The notes under the pieces were generated by a model. The model searched no databases. It was not told the origin of the DNA and saw only the letters and a program-made list of their open reading frames with translations. Positions 9,127-20,519 of a stretch of 64,000 nt of DNA are shown in pieces. The first letter of the stretch is position 1, and every line of letters starts with the position of its first letter. The position numbers and the translations under genes are program-made. Source of the stretch: Vibrio natriegens NBRC 15636 = ATCC 14048 = DSM 759 (GTDB lineage Bacteria; Pseudomonadota; Gammaproteobacteria; Enterobacterales; Vibrionaceae); the NCBI RefSeq assembly GCF_035621455.1, contig NZ_CP141822.1:930001-994000 (forward strand), read 5' to 3'.

Positions 9127-10488
9127 ATGGATATTTTATGGTTATTCTTGATGGTGATTGGCTTCATGCTGTTGGGCGTTCCGATCGCGGTTTCACTGGG
9201 CCTATCCAGTATTTTATTTTTGATGTGGCACTCAGATGCGTCTCTGGCATCGGTTGCTCAAACGCTTTTTAATGCGTTTGAAGGACACTACACTTTACTT
9301 GCTATCCCGTTTTTCATTCTCGCATCGAGCTTTATGTCCACTGGCGGCGTAGCAAAACGCATCATTCGTTTTGCAATTGCAATGGTCGGCTGGTTCCGTG
9401 GTGGTCTTGCTATGGCTTCGGTTGTGGCATGTATGATGTTTGCCGCGCTGTCAGGGTCGTCACCGGCGACGGTAGTTGCGATTGGTAGCATCGTTATTGC
9501 AGGCATGATCAAAAACGGTTATTCCAAAGATTTTGCCGCAGGGGTTATTTGTAACGCCGGCACACTTGGTATCTTGATCCCACCTTCTATCGTAATGGTT
9601 GTGTATGCAGCAGCGACAGATGTGTCGGTAGGTCGTATGTTCTTAGGTGGTGTTATTCCGGGGTTGTTAGCTGGTGTCATGCTGATGATTGCCATCTACA
9701 TTGCTGCCCGAGTTAAGAACTTACCGAAACAACCCTTTGTTGGCTGGAAAGAAGCCATCGCAGCCGCTAAGGATGCAATCTGGGGATTAATGCTGGTAAT
9801 CATTATTCTCGGTGGTATTTACGGCGGTATTTTTACACCAACCGAAGCGGCGGCAGTGGCAGCGGTCTACTCCTTCTTAATAGCAAACTTTGTTTACAAG
9901 GACATGGGGCCGTTTGCCGATAAACAGAATACTAAGCCTGCCGTGGTGAAAGTCATTCAGAGTTTTGTTCACAAAGACACTCAGCAAACGCTGTTTGAAG
10001 CCGGTAAGTTGACGATCATGCTGCTGTTTATCATCGCAAACGCGCTGATACTGAAGCATGTTCTGACAGAAGAACGCATCCCGCAGATGATCACCGAGTC
10101 GATGCTTTCTGCTGGTTTAGGTCCAATCACATTTTTGATCGTGGTAAACGTTCTGCTCTTGATTGGCGGCCAGTTCATGGAACCTTCTGGTTTGTTGATC
10201 ATTGTGGCGCCACTGGTATTTCCTATCGCCATTGCTTTAGGGATTGACCCTATTCATTTGGGTATCATGATGGTGGTGAACATGGAGATTGGGATGATCA
10301 CGCCGCCTGTCGGGCTTAACCTCTTTGTTACTGCAGGGGTGGCTAAAATGTCGATGATGAGTGTTGTTAAAGCGGCGTTGCCTTGGGTGGCGGTAATGTT
10401 CCTGTTCCTCATTATCGTAACGTACATTCCTTGGGTTTCAACATGGTTACCGACGATGTTGATGGGGCCGGAGATTATTACCAAATAA
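9127..10488 (+). CDS. dctM: TRAP transporter large permease DctM
   Basis: A 453-residue integral membrane protein with about 12 segments. It has the DctM marks GSSPATVVAIGSI, LGILIPPSIVMVVYA and MITPPVGLNLFVTAG. It is the sodium-coupled channel for C4-dicarboxylates delivered by DctP. A loop around residues 255-290, with several lysines, is longer than in minimal family members. Last gene of the operon, followed by a palindromic terminator. Confidence 0.92.
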   Translation: MDILWLFLMVIGFMLLGVPIAVSLGLSSILFLMWHSDASLASVAQTLFNAFEGHYTLLAIPFFILASSFMSTGGVAKRIIRFAIAMVGWFRGGLAMASVVACMMFAALSGSSPATVVAIGSIVIAGMIKNGYSKDFAAGVICNAGTLGILIPPSIVMVVYAAATDVSVGRMFLGGVIPGLLAGVMLMIAIYIAARVKNLPKQPFVGWKEAIAAAKDAIWGLMLVIIILGGIYGGIFTPTEAAAVAAVYSFLIANFVYKDMGPFADKQNTKPAVVKVIQSFVHKDTQQTLFEAGKLTIMLLFIIANALILKHVLTEERIPQMITESMLSAGLGPITFLIVVNVLLLIGGQFMEPSGLLIIVAPLVFPIAIALGIDPIHLGIMMVVNMEIGMITPPVGLNLFVTAGVAKMSMMSVVKAALPWVAVMFLFLIIVTYIPWVSTWLPTMLMGPEIITK

Positions 10489-10512
10489 CGGGCTCAGACT
10501 CATTAAGGCAAC

Positions 10513-10538
10513 AAGAGGTGTGACATGTCACACCTCTT
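10513..10538. terminator. Bidirectional terminator after dctM
   Basis: A perfect 26-bp palindrome with arms AAGAGGTGTGACA and TGTCACACCTCTT lies 24 bp after dctM. It also overlaps the 3' end of the small minus-strand gene and could stop both transcripts. Confidence 0.65.
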
Positions 10539-10710
10539 CGTCTATTGATTTGTGGTCATGTCTTCTGGGTTGAGAGTTTATTCTTCGCTCGTAGCCATGC
10601 CATTTTTGTTTATTCTTTCTGCGATCCTCACCGGAGCGTCGTTCTTCCTGATAATGTCCGTCGACAACCACTGTTTCCCTAATCACAGGTATCTTCGTTT
10701 TCTCATTCAT
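10528..10710 (-). CDS. Small charged hypothetical protein
   Basis: A 60-residue product from ATG 10710 (MNEKTKIPVIRETVVV...). It is very rich in Arg, Lys, Glu and Asp, with the motif EERRSGEDRRKN and a second YERR. No membrane segment or known domain is visible. An in-frame TTG at 10725 would add five residues. It lies between dctM and dctD on the same strand as dctD. The amino-acid make-up looks coding, but function is unknown. Confidence 0.5.
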   Translation of the reverse strand: MNEKTKIPVIRETVVVDGHYQEERRSGEDRRKNKQKWHGYERRINSQPRRHDHKSIDEEV

Positions 10711-10785
10711 GCTTAGCACTACCAACCATGGAACTATAAATAGTATGAGACAGGTTGACTAAGGCGACAAATGTGATGTCAGGTT

Positions 10786-12123
10786 TTATTTATACAGATC
10801 TTTATCAATCTGGTAGCGTTGCATTTTGTCATACAGTGTTTTGCGAGGAACATTCAATTGCGTCATGGTTTGCTTAATACTGCCATTATGCTCGAGCAAT
10901 GCGCGCTCAATGGCTGCTTTTTCAAACTCTGCCACTTGCTCAGCCAAGCTAGAGGAAGGAGCCGGAACTGGGCTTGTATCTCCGAGTTGAATCAATTTCC
11001 CAAGTAGCACAAAGCGCTCTGCTGCATTTCTCAGCTCTCGTACATTGCCGGGCCAGTCATGCGCCATCAATGTTGCCAGATCTTGAGACGACAAGCTCGG
11101 AGAGCTTTTTCCGTATCGAGAGGCCGCCACGAGCAAAAAGTGATGGAAGAGAGCTGGGATATCCTCTTTGCGCAGCCGCAGAGGGGGTAAATCCAGCGTG
11201 ACCACATTCAGTCGATAGTAGAGATCTTGGCGAAATGTTCCTTCTTCGGCGGCACGTTTTAAATCCACTTTGGTCGCCGCTATCACACGAATATCAAGGG
11301 GAAGGAGTTCGTTTGAGCCTACTCGCTCAATAACCCGCTCCTGAAGAACGCGCAGTAGTCGAATCTGTGCTTGAATGGGCATGGATTCGATTTCATCCAG
11401 GAATAACGTCCCGCCTTGAGCAAATTCGAATTTACCAATCCGGCGACTTTCTGCGCCAGTAAATGCGCCTTTTTCATGGCCGTAGAGTTCACTTTCGATC
11501 AGGTTTTCCGGTACCGCACCACAGTTTACGGCGACAAAGTTGTGATTTCTGCGCAAGCTTTGTTCATGTAATGAGCGAGCGACGAGCTCTTTACCTGTAC
11601 CTGTCTCACCAAACAACAAAATATCGGCATCGGTATCGGCAATGTGAGAAATCGTATCGCGTAGCATCTGGATACTGACCGTTTCGCCGATAATTCGGGG
11701 GCCGAGAGCCTGACTGGCTTTGAGTGATTGCCGTAACTTCTCGTTTTCATTCGTAAGCTGACGCTTTTCGATCGCGCGCTTGACCGTTTCAACCAACTGT
11801 TCGGGAGAAAATGGTTTTTCAATAAAGTCGTAGGCACCTTGATGTAATGCGTTCACCGCCATTGAGATGTCACCATGCCCGGTAATCATGATCACTGGCA
11901 GGTGGTTGTCTCTTTGCACCAGAGTATTAAGTAGATTCATTCCTGATATGCCGGGTAAACAAATATCAGTGATAACAACGCCAGGTTCCTCTCCGTTTTT
12001 CATCGCCAGCAGAGCGGACTCTGCATCGGGGAAAAACTGTGCGTCGATATCGGCCAGTTCGAACGTCTGTTCTATTGCTAGCCTGAGATCCGCTTCATCA
12101 TCAATAAAAAACACCTGACACAT
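10786..12123 (-). CDS. dctD: C4-dicarboxylate response regulator DctD (sigma-54 activator)
   Basis: A 445-residue NtrC-type activator. The receiver has D53 in VVITDICLPG. The central AAA+ domain has Walker A GETGTGKE, the sigma-54 contact loop GAFTGA and GGTLFLDEIESM. The C-terminal Fis-type helix-turn-helix reads GSIKQTMTQLNVPRKTLYDKM. It starts 2 bp after dctB. DctD activates the sigma-54 promoter of dctPQM, and the promoter at 7293-7308 matches. The operon converges on dctPQM. Confidence 0.92.
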   Translation of the reverse strand: MCQVFFIDDEADLRLAIEQTFELADIDAQFFPDAESALLAMKNGEEPGVVITDICLPGISGMNLLNTLVQRDNHLPVIMITGHGDISMAVNALHQGAYDFIEKPFSPEQLVETVKRAIEKRQLTNENEKLRQSLKASQALGPRIIGETVSIQMLRDTISHIADTDADILLFGETGTGKELVARSLHEQSLRRNHNFVAVNCGAVPENLIESELYGHEKGAFTGAESRRIGKFEFAQGGTLFLDEIESMPIQAQIRLLRVLQERVIERVGSNELLPLDIRVIAATKVDLKRAAEEGTFRQDLYYRLNVVTLDLPPLRLRKEDIPALFHHFLLVAASRYGKSSPSLSSQDLATLMAHDWPGNVRELRNAAERFVLLGKLIQLGDTSPVPAPSSSLAEQVAEFEKAAIERALLEHNGSIKQTMTQLNVPRKTLYDKMQRYQIDKDLYK

Positions 12124-12125
12124 AA

Positions 12126-13934
12126 TTATTCCTCTGAACCTTTTTCAGCGTGTATTGCTACAACAGGTAAACAAACTGAGAATCGAGCGCCACCCTGCGC
12201 TTGGTTGTAAGCACTTAATTGGCCGTTCATTCCACTCAATATTTGCTGTGATATCGACAGTCCCAAACCCAGGCCATTTTTCTTGGTAGTTAGAAATGGC
12301 TCACAAAGCTCGGTGAGGGAGCGTTGTCCTATCCCTGGGCCATTATCATCGATATGAACCATGATTTGATTTCGATTCTGGTCATGTTCTATCGAAAGCC
12401 AGACCTGTCTATTCTCTTGATCTTTGACCGCTTCAATCGCGTTACTCAGCAGGTTGACTAGGACTTGTTCCAGCTGAATCGTGTTGATAAAAACCTCTGC
12501 ATCCTGTGCCATTAGATCGGTCGACAAGTTTACGCGGGCTGACTTGAAAGCAGGCTTCATTAACTCTTTAGCAGAGGCGACGACAGGCAACAGCCGAGTT
12601 TTGGTTAGCTCAGTACCGCTGGTTTTCTTGGCAAATGAGCGCAGTTGTTGGCTGATATTCGCCATACGCTCAGTGAGCGCTGAAATACGGCTTAAATTGT
12701 CTTCGACTCGTTCAAATTTTTCTTTTTGTAAAAATAGCTTACCGTTTTCCGCGAAACTGCGAATTGCCGCAAGGGGATTATTCAGCTCATGGCTAATGCT
12801 TGCGGACATTTGACCCAGTACAGCCAGCTTTGCGGCCTGAACTAACTCATCCTGAGTGACACGCAGTGTTTGCTCAGCTTCTGTTCGTTGAGCGATCTCT
12901 GCTTGCAATTCTGCAGTACGAGCCATTACTTGATATTCCAGTTTTTGATTGGCTTCTTGCTGAATCAGCTCGAGTTGTAAATGGCGCTGTTGGCGGTGAT
13001 AAATCAGCTGGCCGATAAGGAATAGAATGGTAAAAATGAGAGTAAGTACCAGCAGGTAACCTAAGGTTATCCAAACGATAGATTGTTTAGGTGACAATAC
13101 CCTCATGGTCAGTTTTATCTCGGGAAGAGCGAGAGAAGAAACCACCAGAGTGCCTTTATTGTATGGGTAACCTTGCTTCAATTCGCTAATAGGTAGGCTC
13201 AGATCTCCGACGAAATTTAAACTACGAATTTGCGTTTCAAGATATTGTCGGCTGGCCCAAACTTGTTTTTTTTCTACCTCACTAAGCGGTTGTAAACTTT
13301 TGAGTAGCCAGTCCGTTCTGCTGCTCATGAACACAATGCCGTTAGGATCACTGGCGACAAATACGCTATCTGGTTGCTGCCAGTTATCTTCGATTTTACT
13401 CAAATCCATTTTTACGACCACAACGCCAATCACGCCGCCTGCGTAAACGATGGGAGAAGAGTAGTAGTAGCCCCGCTTACCAGACGTTGACCCAAGTGCG
13501 TAGTATTGGCTCTGCTCACCGATGATAGCTTGTTTGAAATAAGGACGAAAAGCAAAATTGCGCCCGACAAATGAATGCCTTTGCCGCCAGTTACTAGAGG
13601 CGATGGTGGTTCCCCATTGATCAATGAGATAAGTGTCGGAAGCGGCGATAACTTGATTTACCGATTCCAGATAGCGATTCGTTACTTCAAGTTGGGCGCT
13701 ATTTTTCGGGTGCAGCAATGCCTCAAACAAAGGTGCATCTTTTGCCAATAGGTTAGGAATATGAGCGTACTTATCCAATTTGTTCTTAATATGGCTAGAA
13801 AACTGTTCAAGCTGAGACTGGTGTTTATCCAGTAGCGATTGATAACTGTTTTTCCAGACCCAGTGGGCACCAACAAACGCACACAGGAAATATAAGGCGA
13901 AAAAAATCAGTAGAATACGGTTTCGTTGTGACAT
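12126..13934 (-). CDS. dctB: C4-dicarboxylate sensor kinase DctB
   Basis: A 602-residue kinase. Membrane segments near residues 7-27 and 290-312 bracket a large periplasmic dCache-type sensor with WGTTIASSNWRQRHSFVGRNFAFRPYF, the region that binds dicarboxylates in DctB. A coiled-coil linker follows, then H-box SASISHELNNPLAAIRSF, N-box NLLSNAIEAV and G-box GLGLGLSISQQIL. It is encoded directly upstream of dctD and would phosphorylate it in response to external succinate, fumarate or malate. Confidence 0.9.
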   Translation of the reverse strand: MSQRNRILLIFFALYFLCAFVGAHWVWKNSYQSLLDKHQSQLEQFSSHIKNKLDKYAHIPNLLAKDAPLFEALLHPKNSAQLEVTNRYLESVNQVIAASDTYLIDQWGTTIASSNWRQRHSFVGRNFAFRPYFKQAIIGEQSQYYALGSTSGKRGYYYSSPIVYAGGVIGVVVVKMDLSKIEDNWQQPDSVFVASDPNGIVFMSSRTDWLLKSLQPLSEVEKKQVWASRQYLETQIRSLNFVGDLSLPISELKQGYPYNKGTLVVSSLALPEIKLTMRVLSPKQSIVWITLGYLLVLTLIFTILFLIGQLIYHRQQRHLQLELIQQEANQKLEYQVMARTAELQAEIAQRTEAEQTLRVTQDELVQAAKLAVLGQMSASISHELNNPLAAIRSFAENGKLFLQKEKFERVEDNLSRISALTERMANISQQLRSFAKKTSGTELTKTRLLPVVASAKELMKPAFKSARVNLSTDLMAQDAEVFINTIQLEQVLVNLLSNAIEAVKDQENRQVWLSIEHDQNRNQIMVHIDDNGPGIGQRSLTELCEPFLTTKKNGLGLGLSISQQILSGMNGQLSAYNQAQGGARFSVCLPVVAIHAEKGSEE

Positions 13935-14458
13935 TCCTTCGTTCCTGACTTTGCTACTTCTTCGTAATTAAGAAATGTTAATGGCTTGTAGGTTAGATTG
14001 GGGATTTAGTTGCCAAGTCTGTGGAGTAAAACAAGAGCAAGATCTCTTTTTACGCTTTTCAATAAAAAAAGCGGTCGATTCCCTTGAAAAAGTCGCTATT
14101 GTCCCCATTCTAGATATGCCGATGTTTCTGATGCGGGTGTTTTATCGCATTTTTTACAAAAAATGAGGCAACATTCGAGAATTTAGTGCAGACAATGTCC
14201 ACATAGTGGCTATTGGCTCGACAGGGTAGTAACAGATCGCTAGAATGTCGCGTCTAAAAATCTGTCTTGAGGCTAATAGGAGATACCTTTGGTGATGACG
14301 CTGAAGATATCACTGATTAGTCCGGTACTGATGAACAGTATCGATACTCGATTTAAATTAGGTGCTCGGACAGAACACAACACAAGGATGAAGCGTTAAC
14401 TCAGGTGAGTTACGCTCATACGCTCGGAAAACCGAGCCACTTTAGAGGTTTATATATA
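13935..14458. other. Intergenic region between dctB and tig
   Basis: A 524-bp region between divergent genes. It should hold both promoters. A tig promoter candidate is seen at 14218-14246. A small hairpin CTCGG/CCGAG lies about 25 bp before the tig start. The 63-codon frame at 13975-14166 has no ribosome site or recognisable product, and I do not call it. Confidence 0.6.
14218..14246 (+). promoter_or_regulatory. Candidate sigma-70 promoter of tig
   Basis: -35 TCGACA and -10 TAGAAT are separated by 17 bp, each one mismatch from consensus. The predicted start leaves a leader of about 200 nt before tig, which is long but common for this gene. Confidence 0.5.
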
Positions 14459-15763
14459 ATGCAAGTTACTGTTGAAACGCTAGAGGGCCTAGAGCGCCGT
14501 CTAAACATTACTGTTCCAGCTGCAAACATCGAAGACGCTGTAACAGCTGAACTACGCAACATCGCTAAAAACCGTCGTTTCGATGGTTTCCGTAAGGGTA
14601 AAGTGCCTCTAAAAATGGTTGCTCAGATGTACGGCAAAGCAGTACGTCAAGACGTTCTTGGTGAAGTTATGCAACGTCACTTCATCGAAGCGATCGTAAA
14701 AGAGAAAATTAACCCAGCTGGCGCGCCAACTTTCGCTCCTGTAGAAAACAAAGAAGGTGCAGACCTAGTTTTCACAGCAACTTTTGAAGTTTACCCAGAA
14801 GTAGAGCTTAAAGGCCTAGAAAACATTTCTGTAGAGAAGCCTGTAACTGAAGTTAAAGATGCAGACGTAGAAGAGATGATCGATACTCTACGTAAGCAGC
14901 AAGCAACTTGGACTGAAGTTGAAGAAGCAGCAGAAGACGGCAAGCGCGTAAGCATCGACTTCGTTGGTTCTATCGACGGTGAAGAGTTCGAAGGCGGTAA
15001 AGCTGAGAACTTCCCACTAGAAATGGGCGCTGGTCGCATGATCCCTGGTTTCGAAGACGGTATCGCAGGTAAGACTGCTGGTATGGAATTCGACATCGAC
15101 GTGACTTTCCCAGAAGACTACCACGCTGAGAACCTAAAAGGTAAAGCAGCGAAATTCGCTATCAAAGTGAACAAAGTTGAAGCACGTGAACTTCCAGAGC
15201 TTAACGACGAATTCGTTTCTAAGTTCGGTGTTGCTGAAGGCGGTGTAGAAGCGCTTAAAGCTGAAGTTCGTAAGAACATGGAACGCGAACTTAAGCAAGC
15301 TGTTAAGAACCGCATCAAAGAGCAAGCTCTTGACGGTCTAGTTGAGCAAAACGAAATCGACGTACCTGCTGCACTTATCGATCAAGAAATCCAAGTTCTA
15401 CGTCAGCAAGCTGCACAACGCTTCGGTGGTAACCCAGAAGCAGCTGCACAGCTTCCACGTGAACTGTTCGAAGAGCAAGCTAAACGTCGCGTAGTTGTAG
15501 GTCTTCTACTTGGTGAAGTAATCAAGTCTGAAGAGCTAAAAGCGGACGACGAGAAAGTTAAAGCGCTAATCGAAGAAATGGCGACTGCATACGAAGATCC
15601 ATCAGAAGTTATTGCTTACTACGAGCAAAACGAGCAAATGATGAACAACATGCGTAACGTAGCGCTAGAAGAGCAAGCAATCGACGCGATCATCGCTAAA
15701 GCACAAGTTTCTGAGAAAGAAGTAGGCTTCAACGAGCTACTTAACCAGCAACAACCTGCTTAA
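14459..15763 (+). CDS. tig: Trigger factor, ribosome-bound chaperone and prolyl isomerase
   Basis: A 434-residue protein. The N-terminal ribosome-binding domain has the signature GFRKGKVP. An FKBP-type isomerase domain covers about 150-245 ([25 protein letters not shown]), and a long helical C-terminal chaperone domain follows. ATG 14459 gives the family start [10 protein letters not shown]; an upstream in-frame start at 14405 would add an atypical leader. It meets nascent chains at the ribosome exit. Codon use looks highly biased, as expected for an abundant protein. It precedes clpP-clpX-lon, as in many gammaproteobacteria. Confidence 0.96.
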   Translation: MQVTVETLEGLERRLNITVPAANIEDAVTAELRNIAKNRRFDGFRKGKVPLKMVAQMYGKAVRQDVLGEVMQRHFIEAIVKEKINPAGAPTFAPVENKEGADLVFTATFEVYPEVELKGLENISVEKPVTEVKDADVEEMIDTLRKQQATWTEVEEAAEDGKRVSIDFVGSIDGEEFEGGKAENFPLEMGAGRMIPGFEDGIAGKTAGMEFDIDVTFPEDYHAENLKGKAAKFAIKVNKVEARELPELNDEFVSKFGVAEGGVEALKAEVRKNMERELKQAVKNRIKEQALDGLVEQNEIDVPAALIDQEIQVLRQQAAQRFGGNPEAAAQLPRELFEEQAKRRVVVGLLLGEVIKSEELKADDEKVKALIEEMATAYEDPSEVIAYYEQNEQMMNNMRNVALEEQAIDAIIAKAQVSEKEVGFNELLNQQQPA

Positions 15764-15868
15764 TAAGCAATATCTTGCGTAGAAGGTTGACTTCACGTTA
15801 ACTATTCTGCTAACAATGGTCCGTATGATACTCATCATCCGGGCCATTTATTTTAGGGACATAAGAAT

Positions 15869-16495
15869 ATGAGCTACCAAGAAAAAAATGCAATGTCGCC
15901 AATTATGGACGCACTAGTACCAATGGTGGTTGAACAAACTTCCCGAGGCGAACGTTCTTACGACATCTATTCCCGATTGCTAAAAGAGCGTGTGATTTTT
16001 TTAACAGGTCAAGTGGAAGACCACATGGCAAACCTTGTCGTGGCTCAACTACTTTTCCTAGAATCTGAAAATCCAGATAAAGATATTTTCCTATACATCA
16101 ACTCTCCAGGCGGCAGCGTAACAGCAGGTATGTCTATTTATGACACCATGCAGTTTATCAAACCGAATGTAAGCACAGTATGTATGGGCCAAGCATGCTC
16201 AATGGGTGCCTTCCTACTTGCTGGTGGTGCTCCGGGTAAGCGTTACGTTCTGCCTAACTCACGTGTGATGATCCACCAACCGCTAGGTGGTTTCCAGGGT
16301 CAGGCTTCTGATATCCAAATCCATGCTCAGGAAATCCTGACTATCAAGCAGAAGCTAAACAAGTTGTTAGCGGAACATACAGGCCAGCCACTTGAAGTGA
16401 TTGAGCGCGATACTGATCGTGACAACTTCATGTCAGCAGAGCAGGCTGTGGAATACGGTATCGTGGATGCAGTGTTACGCCATCGCGGCGAGTAA
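15869..16495 (+). CDS. clpP: ClpP protease subunit
   Basis: A 208-residue serine protease with catalytic S111 in GQACSMGAF and H136 in MIHQPLGG, and the family segment [20 protein letters not shown]. The first residues, [16 protein letters not shown], are the usual short propeptide region. Fourteen subunits form the chamber that degrades proteins unfolded by ClpX, encoded 70 bp downstream. A hairpin at about 15813-15853 separates it from tig. Confidence 0.96.
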   Translation: MSYQEKNAMSPIMDALVPMVVEQTSRGERSYDIYSRLLKERVIFLTGQVEDHMANLVVAQLLFLESENPDKDIFLYINSPGGSVTAGMSIYDTMQFIKPNVSTVCMGQACSMGAFLLAGGAPGKRYVLPNSRVMIHQPLGGFQGQASDIQIHAQEILTIKQKLNKLLAEHTGQPLEVIERDTDRDNFMSAEQAVEYGIVDAVLRHRGE

Positions 16496-16565
16496 TTTGC
16501 CAGCGCATTTTGGCAAAAATTGATATACACTCATTCATGAAGAGTAAAGGCTAAGAGGTTAGCGA

Positions 16566-17846
16566 ATGACAGATAAAAGCAAAGAAAGTGGCAGCGGTAA
16601 ATTGCTGTACTGTTCTTTCTGCGGCAAAAGTCAGCACGAAGTTCGCAAGCTAATCGCAGGTCCGTCAGTGTACATATGCGACGAATGTGTCGACTTATGT
16701 AACGATATAATTCGCGAAGAAATTAAGGATGTTCTCCCTAAGAAAGAATCTGAAGCGTTACCAACGCCAAAACAGATCCGCGAACACCTTGACGACTATG
16801 TGATCGGGCAAGATTACGCGAAAAAAGTGCTTGCAGTTGCGGTATATAACCACTACAAGCGTTTACGCAATGGTGATACAACGAGCGAAGGTGTAGAGCT
16901 TGGTAAGAGTAATATCCTTCTAATTGGTCCTACAGGTAGTGGTAAAACATTGCTTGCTGAGACACTAGCTCGATTCTTGGATGTGCCATTTACAATGGCT
17001 GACGCAACTACGTTAACCGAAGCAGGTTACGTGGGTGAAGACGTAGAAAACATCATCCAAAAGCTTCTGCAAAAATGTGATTACGATGTAGCTAAGGCTG
17101 AACGCGGCATCGTATACATTGATGAAATTGATAAAATTTCACGCAAAGCTGAAAACCCATCCATTACGCGTGACGTATCTGGTGAAGGTGTTCAGCAGGC
17201 ACTGTTAAAACTTATCGAAGGCACGGTTGCTTCTGTTCCACCTCAAGGTGGTCGTAAGCATCCTCAGCAAGAATTCCTACAAGTGGACACGTCTAAGATC
17301 CTGTTCATCTGTGGTGGTGCATTCGCAGGCCTTGATAAAGTGATTGAACAACGTGTAGCTACAGGTACTGGTATCGGTTTTGGTGCTGAAGTTCGTTCTA
17401 AGAATGAAACCAAAACTGTCGGTGAGCTATTTACTCAGGTTGAGCCTGAAGATCTAGTGAAATACGGTCTGATTCCTGAATTCATCGGCCGTCTGCCAGT
17501 AACTACTACATTGACAGAGCTTGATGAAGAAGCGCTTATTCAGATTCTATGTGAACCGAAGAATGCGTTGACTAAGCAGTACGCAGCGTTGTTTGAATTA
17601 GAAAATGCTGAGCTTGAGTTCCGTGAAGACGCACTACGCGCGATTGCTAAGAAAGCGATGGAGCGTAAAACGGGTGCTCGTGGTCTACGTTCAATTCTGG
17701 AAGGTGTTCTACTTGAAACCATGTACGAGCTACCATCTGCAACAGATGTGAGCAAAGTGGTTATTGATGAATCAGTCATCAATGGCGAGTCAGAACCGCT
17801 GCTTATTTACAGCAACGCCGATAATCAGGCCGCTGGAGCAGAGTAA
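16566..17846 (+). CDS. clpX: ClpX ATPase, unfoldase of ClpXP
   Basis: A 426-residue AAA+ protein. The N-terminal zinc domain has CSFCGKS and CDECVDLC. Walker A is GPTGSGKT, Walker [10 protein letters not shown], and the IGF loop that docks into ClpP is in [10 protein letters not shown]. It recognises and unfolds tagged substrates for ClpP. A strong terminator follows, so clpP-clpX ends here. Confidence 0.96.
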   Translation: MTDKSKESGSGKLLYCSFCGKSQHEVRKLIAGPSVYICDECVDLCNDIIREEIKDVLPKKESEALPTPKQIREHLDDYVIGQDYAKKVLAVAVYNHYKRLRNGDTTSEGVELGKSNILLIGPTGSGKTLLAETLARFLDVPFTMADATTLTEAGYVGEDVENIIQKLLQKCDYDVAKAERGIVYIDEIDKISRKAENPSITRDVSGEGVQQALLKLIEGTVASVPPQGGRKHPQQEFLQVDTSKILFICGGAFAGLDKVIEQRVATGTGIGFGAEVRSKNETKTVGELFTQVEPEDLVKYGLIPEFIGRLPVTTTLTELDEEALIQILCEPKNALTKQYAALFELENAELEFREDALRAIAKKAMERKTGARGLRSILEGVLLETMYELPSATDVSKVVIDESVINGESEPLLIYSNADNQAAGAE

Positions 17847-17860
17847 ATCAAGCCATGAAT

Positions 17861-17894
17861 AAAAAGGAGGTAAGTAATTACCTCCTTTTTTTAT
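17861..17894 (+). terminator. Terminator of clpPX
   Basis: An AAAAAGGAGGTAA/TTACCTCCTTTTT hairpin with a short loop runs into a T tract, 15 bp after clpX. Confidence 0.9.
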
Positions 17895-17902
17895 TTCTCT
17901 TA

Positions 17903-17929
17903 TTGAATCCAAACAATTAGCCCCCATAT
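17903..17929 (+). promoter_or_regulatory. Heat-shock (sigma-32) promoter of lon
   Basis: TTGAATC (-35) and CCCCATAT (-10) with about 14 bp between TTGAA and CCCC fit the sigma-32 consensus CTTGAAA-N11-16-CCCCATNT. It lies 48 bp before the lon start. lon is a heat-shock gene in enterobacteria. Confidence 0.65.
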
Positions 17930-17976
17930 ACTGCCTTAAGTAATACGTTAAACGTGAAAGCGGAAGAGAGAATTAT

Positions 17977-20328
17977 ATGAACTTGGAACGTTCCGAGAGT
18001 ATCGAGATCCCGGTACTACCTCTACGTGACGTAGTGGTCTACCCGCACATGGTCATTCCATTGTTTGTTGGTCGTGAAAAATCGATTAGCTGTCTAGAAA
18101 CGGCGATGGAAACAAACAAACAAGTTCTGCTTGTGGCACAAAAGCAAGCGGATACAGACGAGCCAACGGTTGACGACCTATTTGAGGTAGGTACGGTAGC
18201 CACCATTCTTCAGCTTTTAAAGCTTCCTGATGGCACAGTAAAAGTACTGGTTGAAGGTCAGCAGCGTGCGAAGATTAATCACTTTAAAGAGAGCGATTTT
18301 TTCTTAGCTGAAGCTGAATTCATCGTGACACCTGAGCTGGATGAGCGTGAGCAAGAAGTTATTGTTCGTAGTGCGATCAACCAGTTCGAAGGCTTTATCA
18401 AGCTGAACAAAAAAATCCCACCAGAAGTTCTGACTTCGCTAAATGGGATTGATGAAGCCGCGCGTCTAGCCGATACCATCGCAGCTCACATGCCTTTGAA
18501 ATTGGTCGACAAGCAACAAGTACTTGAGATCATAGACGTTACCGAGCGTTTGGAATTCCTGATGGGCCAAATGGAGTCGGAAATCGATCTGCTGCAAGTT
18601 GAAAAACGCATCCGTGGCCGCGTTAAAAAGCAAATGGAGAAGTCTCAGCGCGAGTACTATCTGAATGAGCAAATGAAAGCGATTCAGAAAGAGCTAGGTG
18701 AGATGGAAGATGCGCCGGATGAATTTGAAACGCTGCAGAATAAAATCGAAGAGTCCAAAATGCCTCAAGAGGCGCGCGAAAAGACAGAGCAAGAGCTACA
18801 AAAGCTTAAGATGATGTCTCCAATGTCTGCGGAAGCAACAGTGGTGCGTAGCTACATCGATTGGATGGTGAGCGTTCCTTGGGCTAAGCGTTCTAAAGTG
18901 AAAAAGAACCTGGCTAAGGCAGAAGAGATTCTAAACGAAGATCATTACGGTCTGGAGCGCGTCAAAGAGCGCATTCTGGAATACTTGGCAGTACAAAACC
19001 GTATTAACAAGCTGAAAGGCCCAATCCTTTGTCTTGTTGGTCCTCCAGGTGTGGGTAAAACCTCTCTTGGCCGTTCGATCGCATCTGCGACTGGGCGTAA
19101 ATACGTGCGTATGGCGCTTGGTGGTGTGCGTGACGAAGCTGAGATTCGTGGCCACCGTCGTACTTACATTGGCTCACTACCGGGTAAGCTTATCCAGAAA
19201 ATGTCTAAAGTTGGGGTTAAAAACCCGCTATTCCTTCTTGATGAGATCGATAAGATGTCTTCTGACATGCGCGGTGATCCAGCATCTGCACTGCTAGAAG
19301 TTCTGGATCCTGAACAAAACAACTCGTTCAACGATCACTACTTAGAAGTAGATTACGATCTGTCGGATGTAATGTTCGTTGCGACGTCTAACTCGATGAA
19401 TATCCCAGGTCCGCTTCTTGACCGTATGGAAGTTATCCGTCTTTCTGGTTACACAGAAGATGAAAAACTGAACATCGCGAAACGCCACTTGGTAGATAAG
19501 CAGTTGAAGCGTAACGGACTGAAGCCAAACGAGATTGTTATCGAGGACTCAGCGATTGTCGGCATTATTCGTTACTACACTCGTGAAGCGGGTGTACGTA
19601 ACCTAGAGCGTGAAATTTCTAAGATCTGTCGTAAGGCGGTGAAGAATATCCTGCTGGATAAAGATATCAAGTCTGTGACCGTATCTATGGACAACCTGAA
19701 AGAGTACCTGGGTGTTCAGCGTTTTGACTATGGTAAAGCTGATGAAAGCAACCGTATTGGTCAGGTGACGGGTTTGGCTTGGACTGAAGTCGGTGGTGAT
19801 TTGCTAACTATTGAAACTCAGTCTATGCCGGGTAAAGGTAAACTGACACAGACGGGGTCTCTTGGCGACGTGATGCAAGAGTCTATCCAAGCGGCCATGA
19901 CAGTTGTTCGCTCTCGTGCTGAAAAGCTGGGTATCAACACCGATTTCTACGAGAAGAAAGACATCCACGTGCATGTTCCTGAAGGTGCGACACCAAAAGA
20001 TGGCCCAAGTGCTGGTACAGCAATGTGCACTGCTTTGGTTTCTGCGTTAACTGGTAACCCAGTGAAAGCGGAAGTGGCAATGACGGGTGAAATCACACTA
20101 CGTGGTGAAGTTTTGCCTATCGGTGGCCTAAAAGAAAAATTACTTGCGGCACATCGTGGCGGCATTAAAACGGTACTGATTCCAAAAGATAACGAGCGTG
20201 ATTTGGAAGAGATTCCAGAGAATGTTATCGCAGATCTGACAGTTATCCCGGTTCAGTGGATTGATGAAGTACTGAAAGTTGCACTCGAGCGAGACCCGAC
20301 GGGCGTTGAGTTTGAAGCTAAAAAATAG
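17977..20328 (+). CDS. lon: Lon ATP-dependent protease
   Basis: A 783-residue protein with the N-terminal substrate domain ([20 protein letters not shown]), Walker [10 protein letters not shown], Walker [10 protein letters not shown], and the C-terminal protease domain with the catalytic serine in [10 protein letters not shown]. It degrades misfolded proteins and short-lived regulators in the cytoplasm. It has its own promoter and terminator and is separated from clpX. Confidence 0.96.
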   Translation: MNLERSESIEIPVLPLRDVVVYPHMVIPLFVGREKSISCLETAMETNKQVLLVAQKQADTDEPTVDDLFEVGTVATILQLLKLPDGTVKVLVEGQQRAKINHFKESDFFLAEAEFIVTPELDEREQEVIVRSAINQFEGFIKLNKKIPPEVLTSLNGIDEAARLADTIAAHMPLKLVDKQQVLEIIDVTERLEFLMGQMESEIDLLQVEKRIRGRVKKQMEKSQREYYLNEQMKAIQKELGEMEDAPDEFETLQNKIEESKMPQEAREKTEQELQKLKMMSPMSAEATVVRSYIDWMVSVPWAKRSKVKKNLAKAEEILNEDHYGLERVKERILEYLAVQNRINKLKGPILCLVGPPGVGKTSLGRSIASATGRKYVRMALGGVRDEAEIRGHRRTYIGSLPGKLIQKMSKVGVKNPLFLLDEIDKMSSDMRGDPASALLEVLDPEQNNSFNDHYLEVDYDLSDVMFVATSNSMNIPGPLLDRMEVIRLSGYTEDEKLNIAKRHLVDKQLKRNGLKPNEIVIEDSAIVGIIRYYTREAGVRNLEREISKICRKAVKNILLDKDIKSVTVSMDNLKEYLGVQRFDYGKADESNRIGQVTGLAWTEVGGDLLTIETQSMPGKGKLTQTGSLGDVMQESIQAAMTVVRSRAEKLGINTDFYEKKDIHVHVPEGATPKDGPSAGTAMCTALVSALTGNPVKAEVAMTGEITLRGEVLPIGGLKEKLLAAHRGGIKTVLIPKDNERDLEEIPENVIADLTVIPVQWIDEVLKVALERDPTGVEFEAKK

Positions 20329-20359
20329 TGATGTGTAGCAAAAATAAGTAAAAGTTTGC

Positions 20360-20396
20360 GCTGATAAGCCTAAAAAGGCTTGTCAGCGTTTTTTTT
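20360..20396 (+). terminator. Terminator of lon
   Basis: A hairpin with arms around CGCTGATAAGCC and GGCTTGTCAGCG is followed by eight T residues. Confidence 0.9.
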
Positions 20397-20519
20397 GGGC
20401 GCTAAGTTAGTTTTGATAGCTCTCAGCCCTTTATGTATAAGGGTTGAAGCATATTTATTAATTATGGAACGAAAAGTCATCACAAAAATAATCACAGATG
20501 GCACAAAGGGGAAATTACA

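Noticed and set aside
13975-14166. 63-codon open frame between dctB and tig
   Set aside because: No ribosome site, no domain, Cys/Met-rich composition unlike the neighbours, and it overlaps the likely promoter region of dctB.
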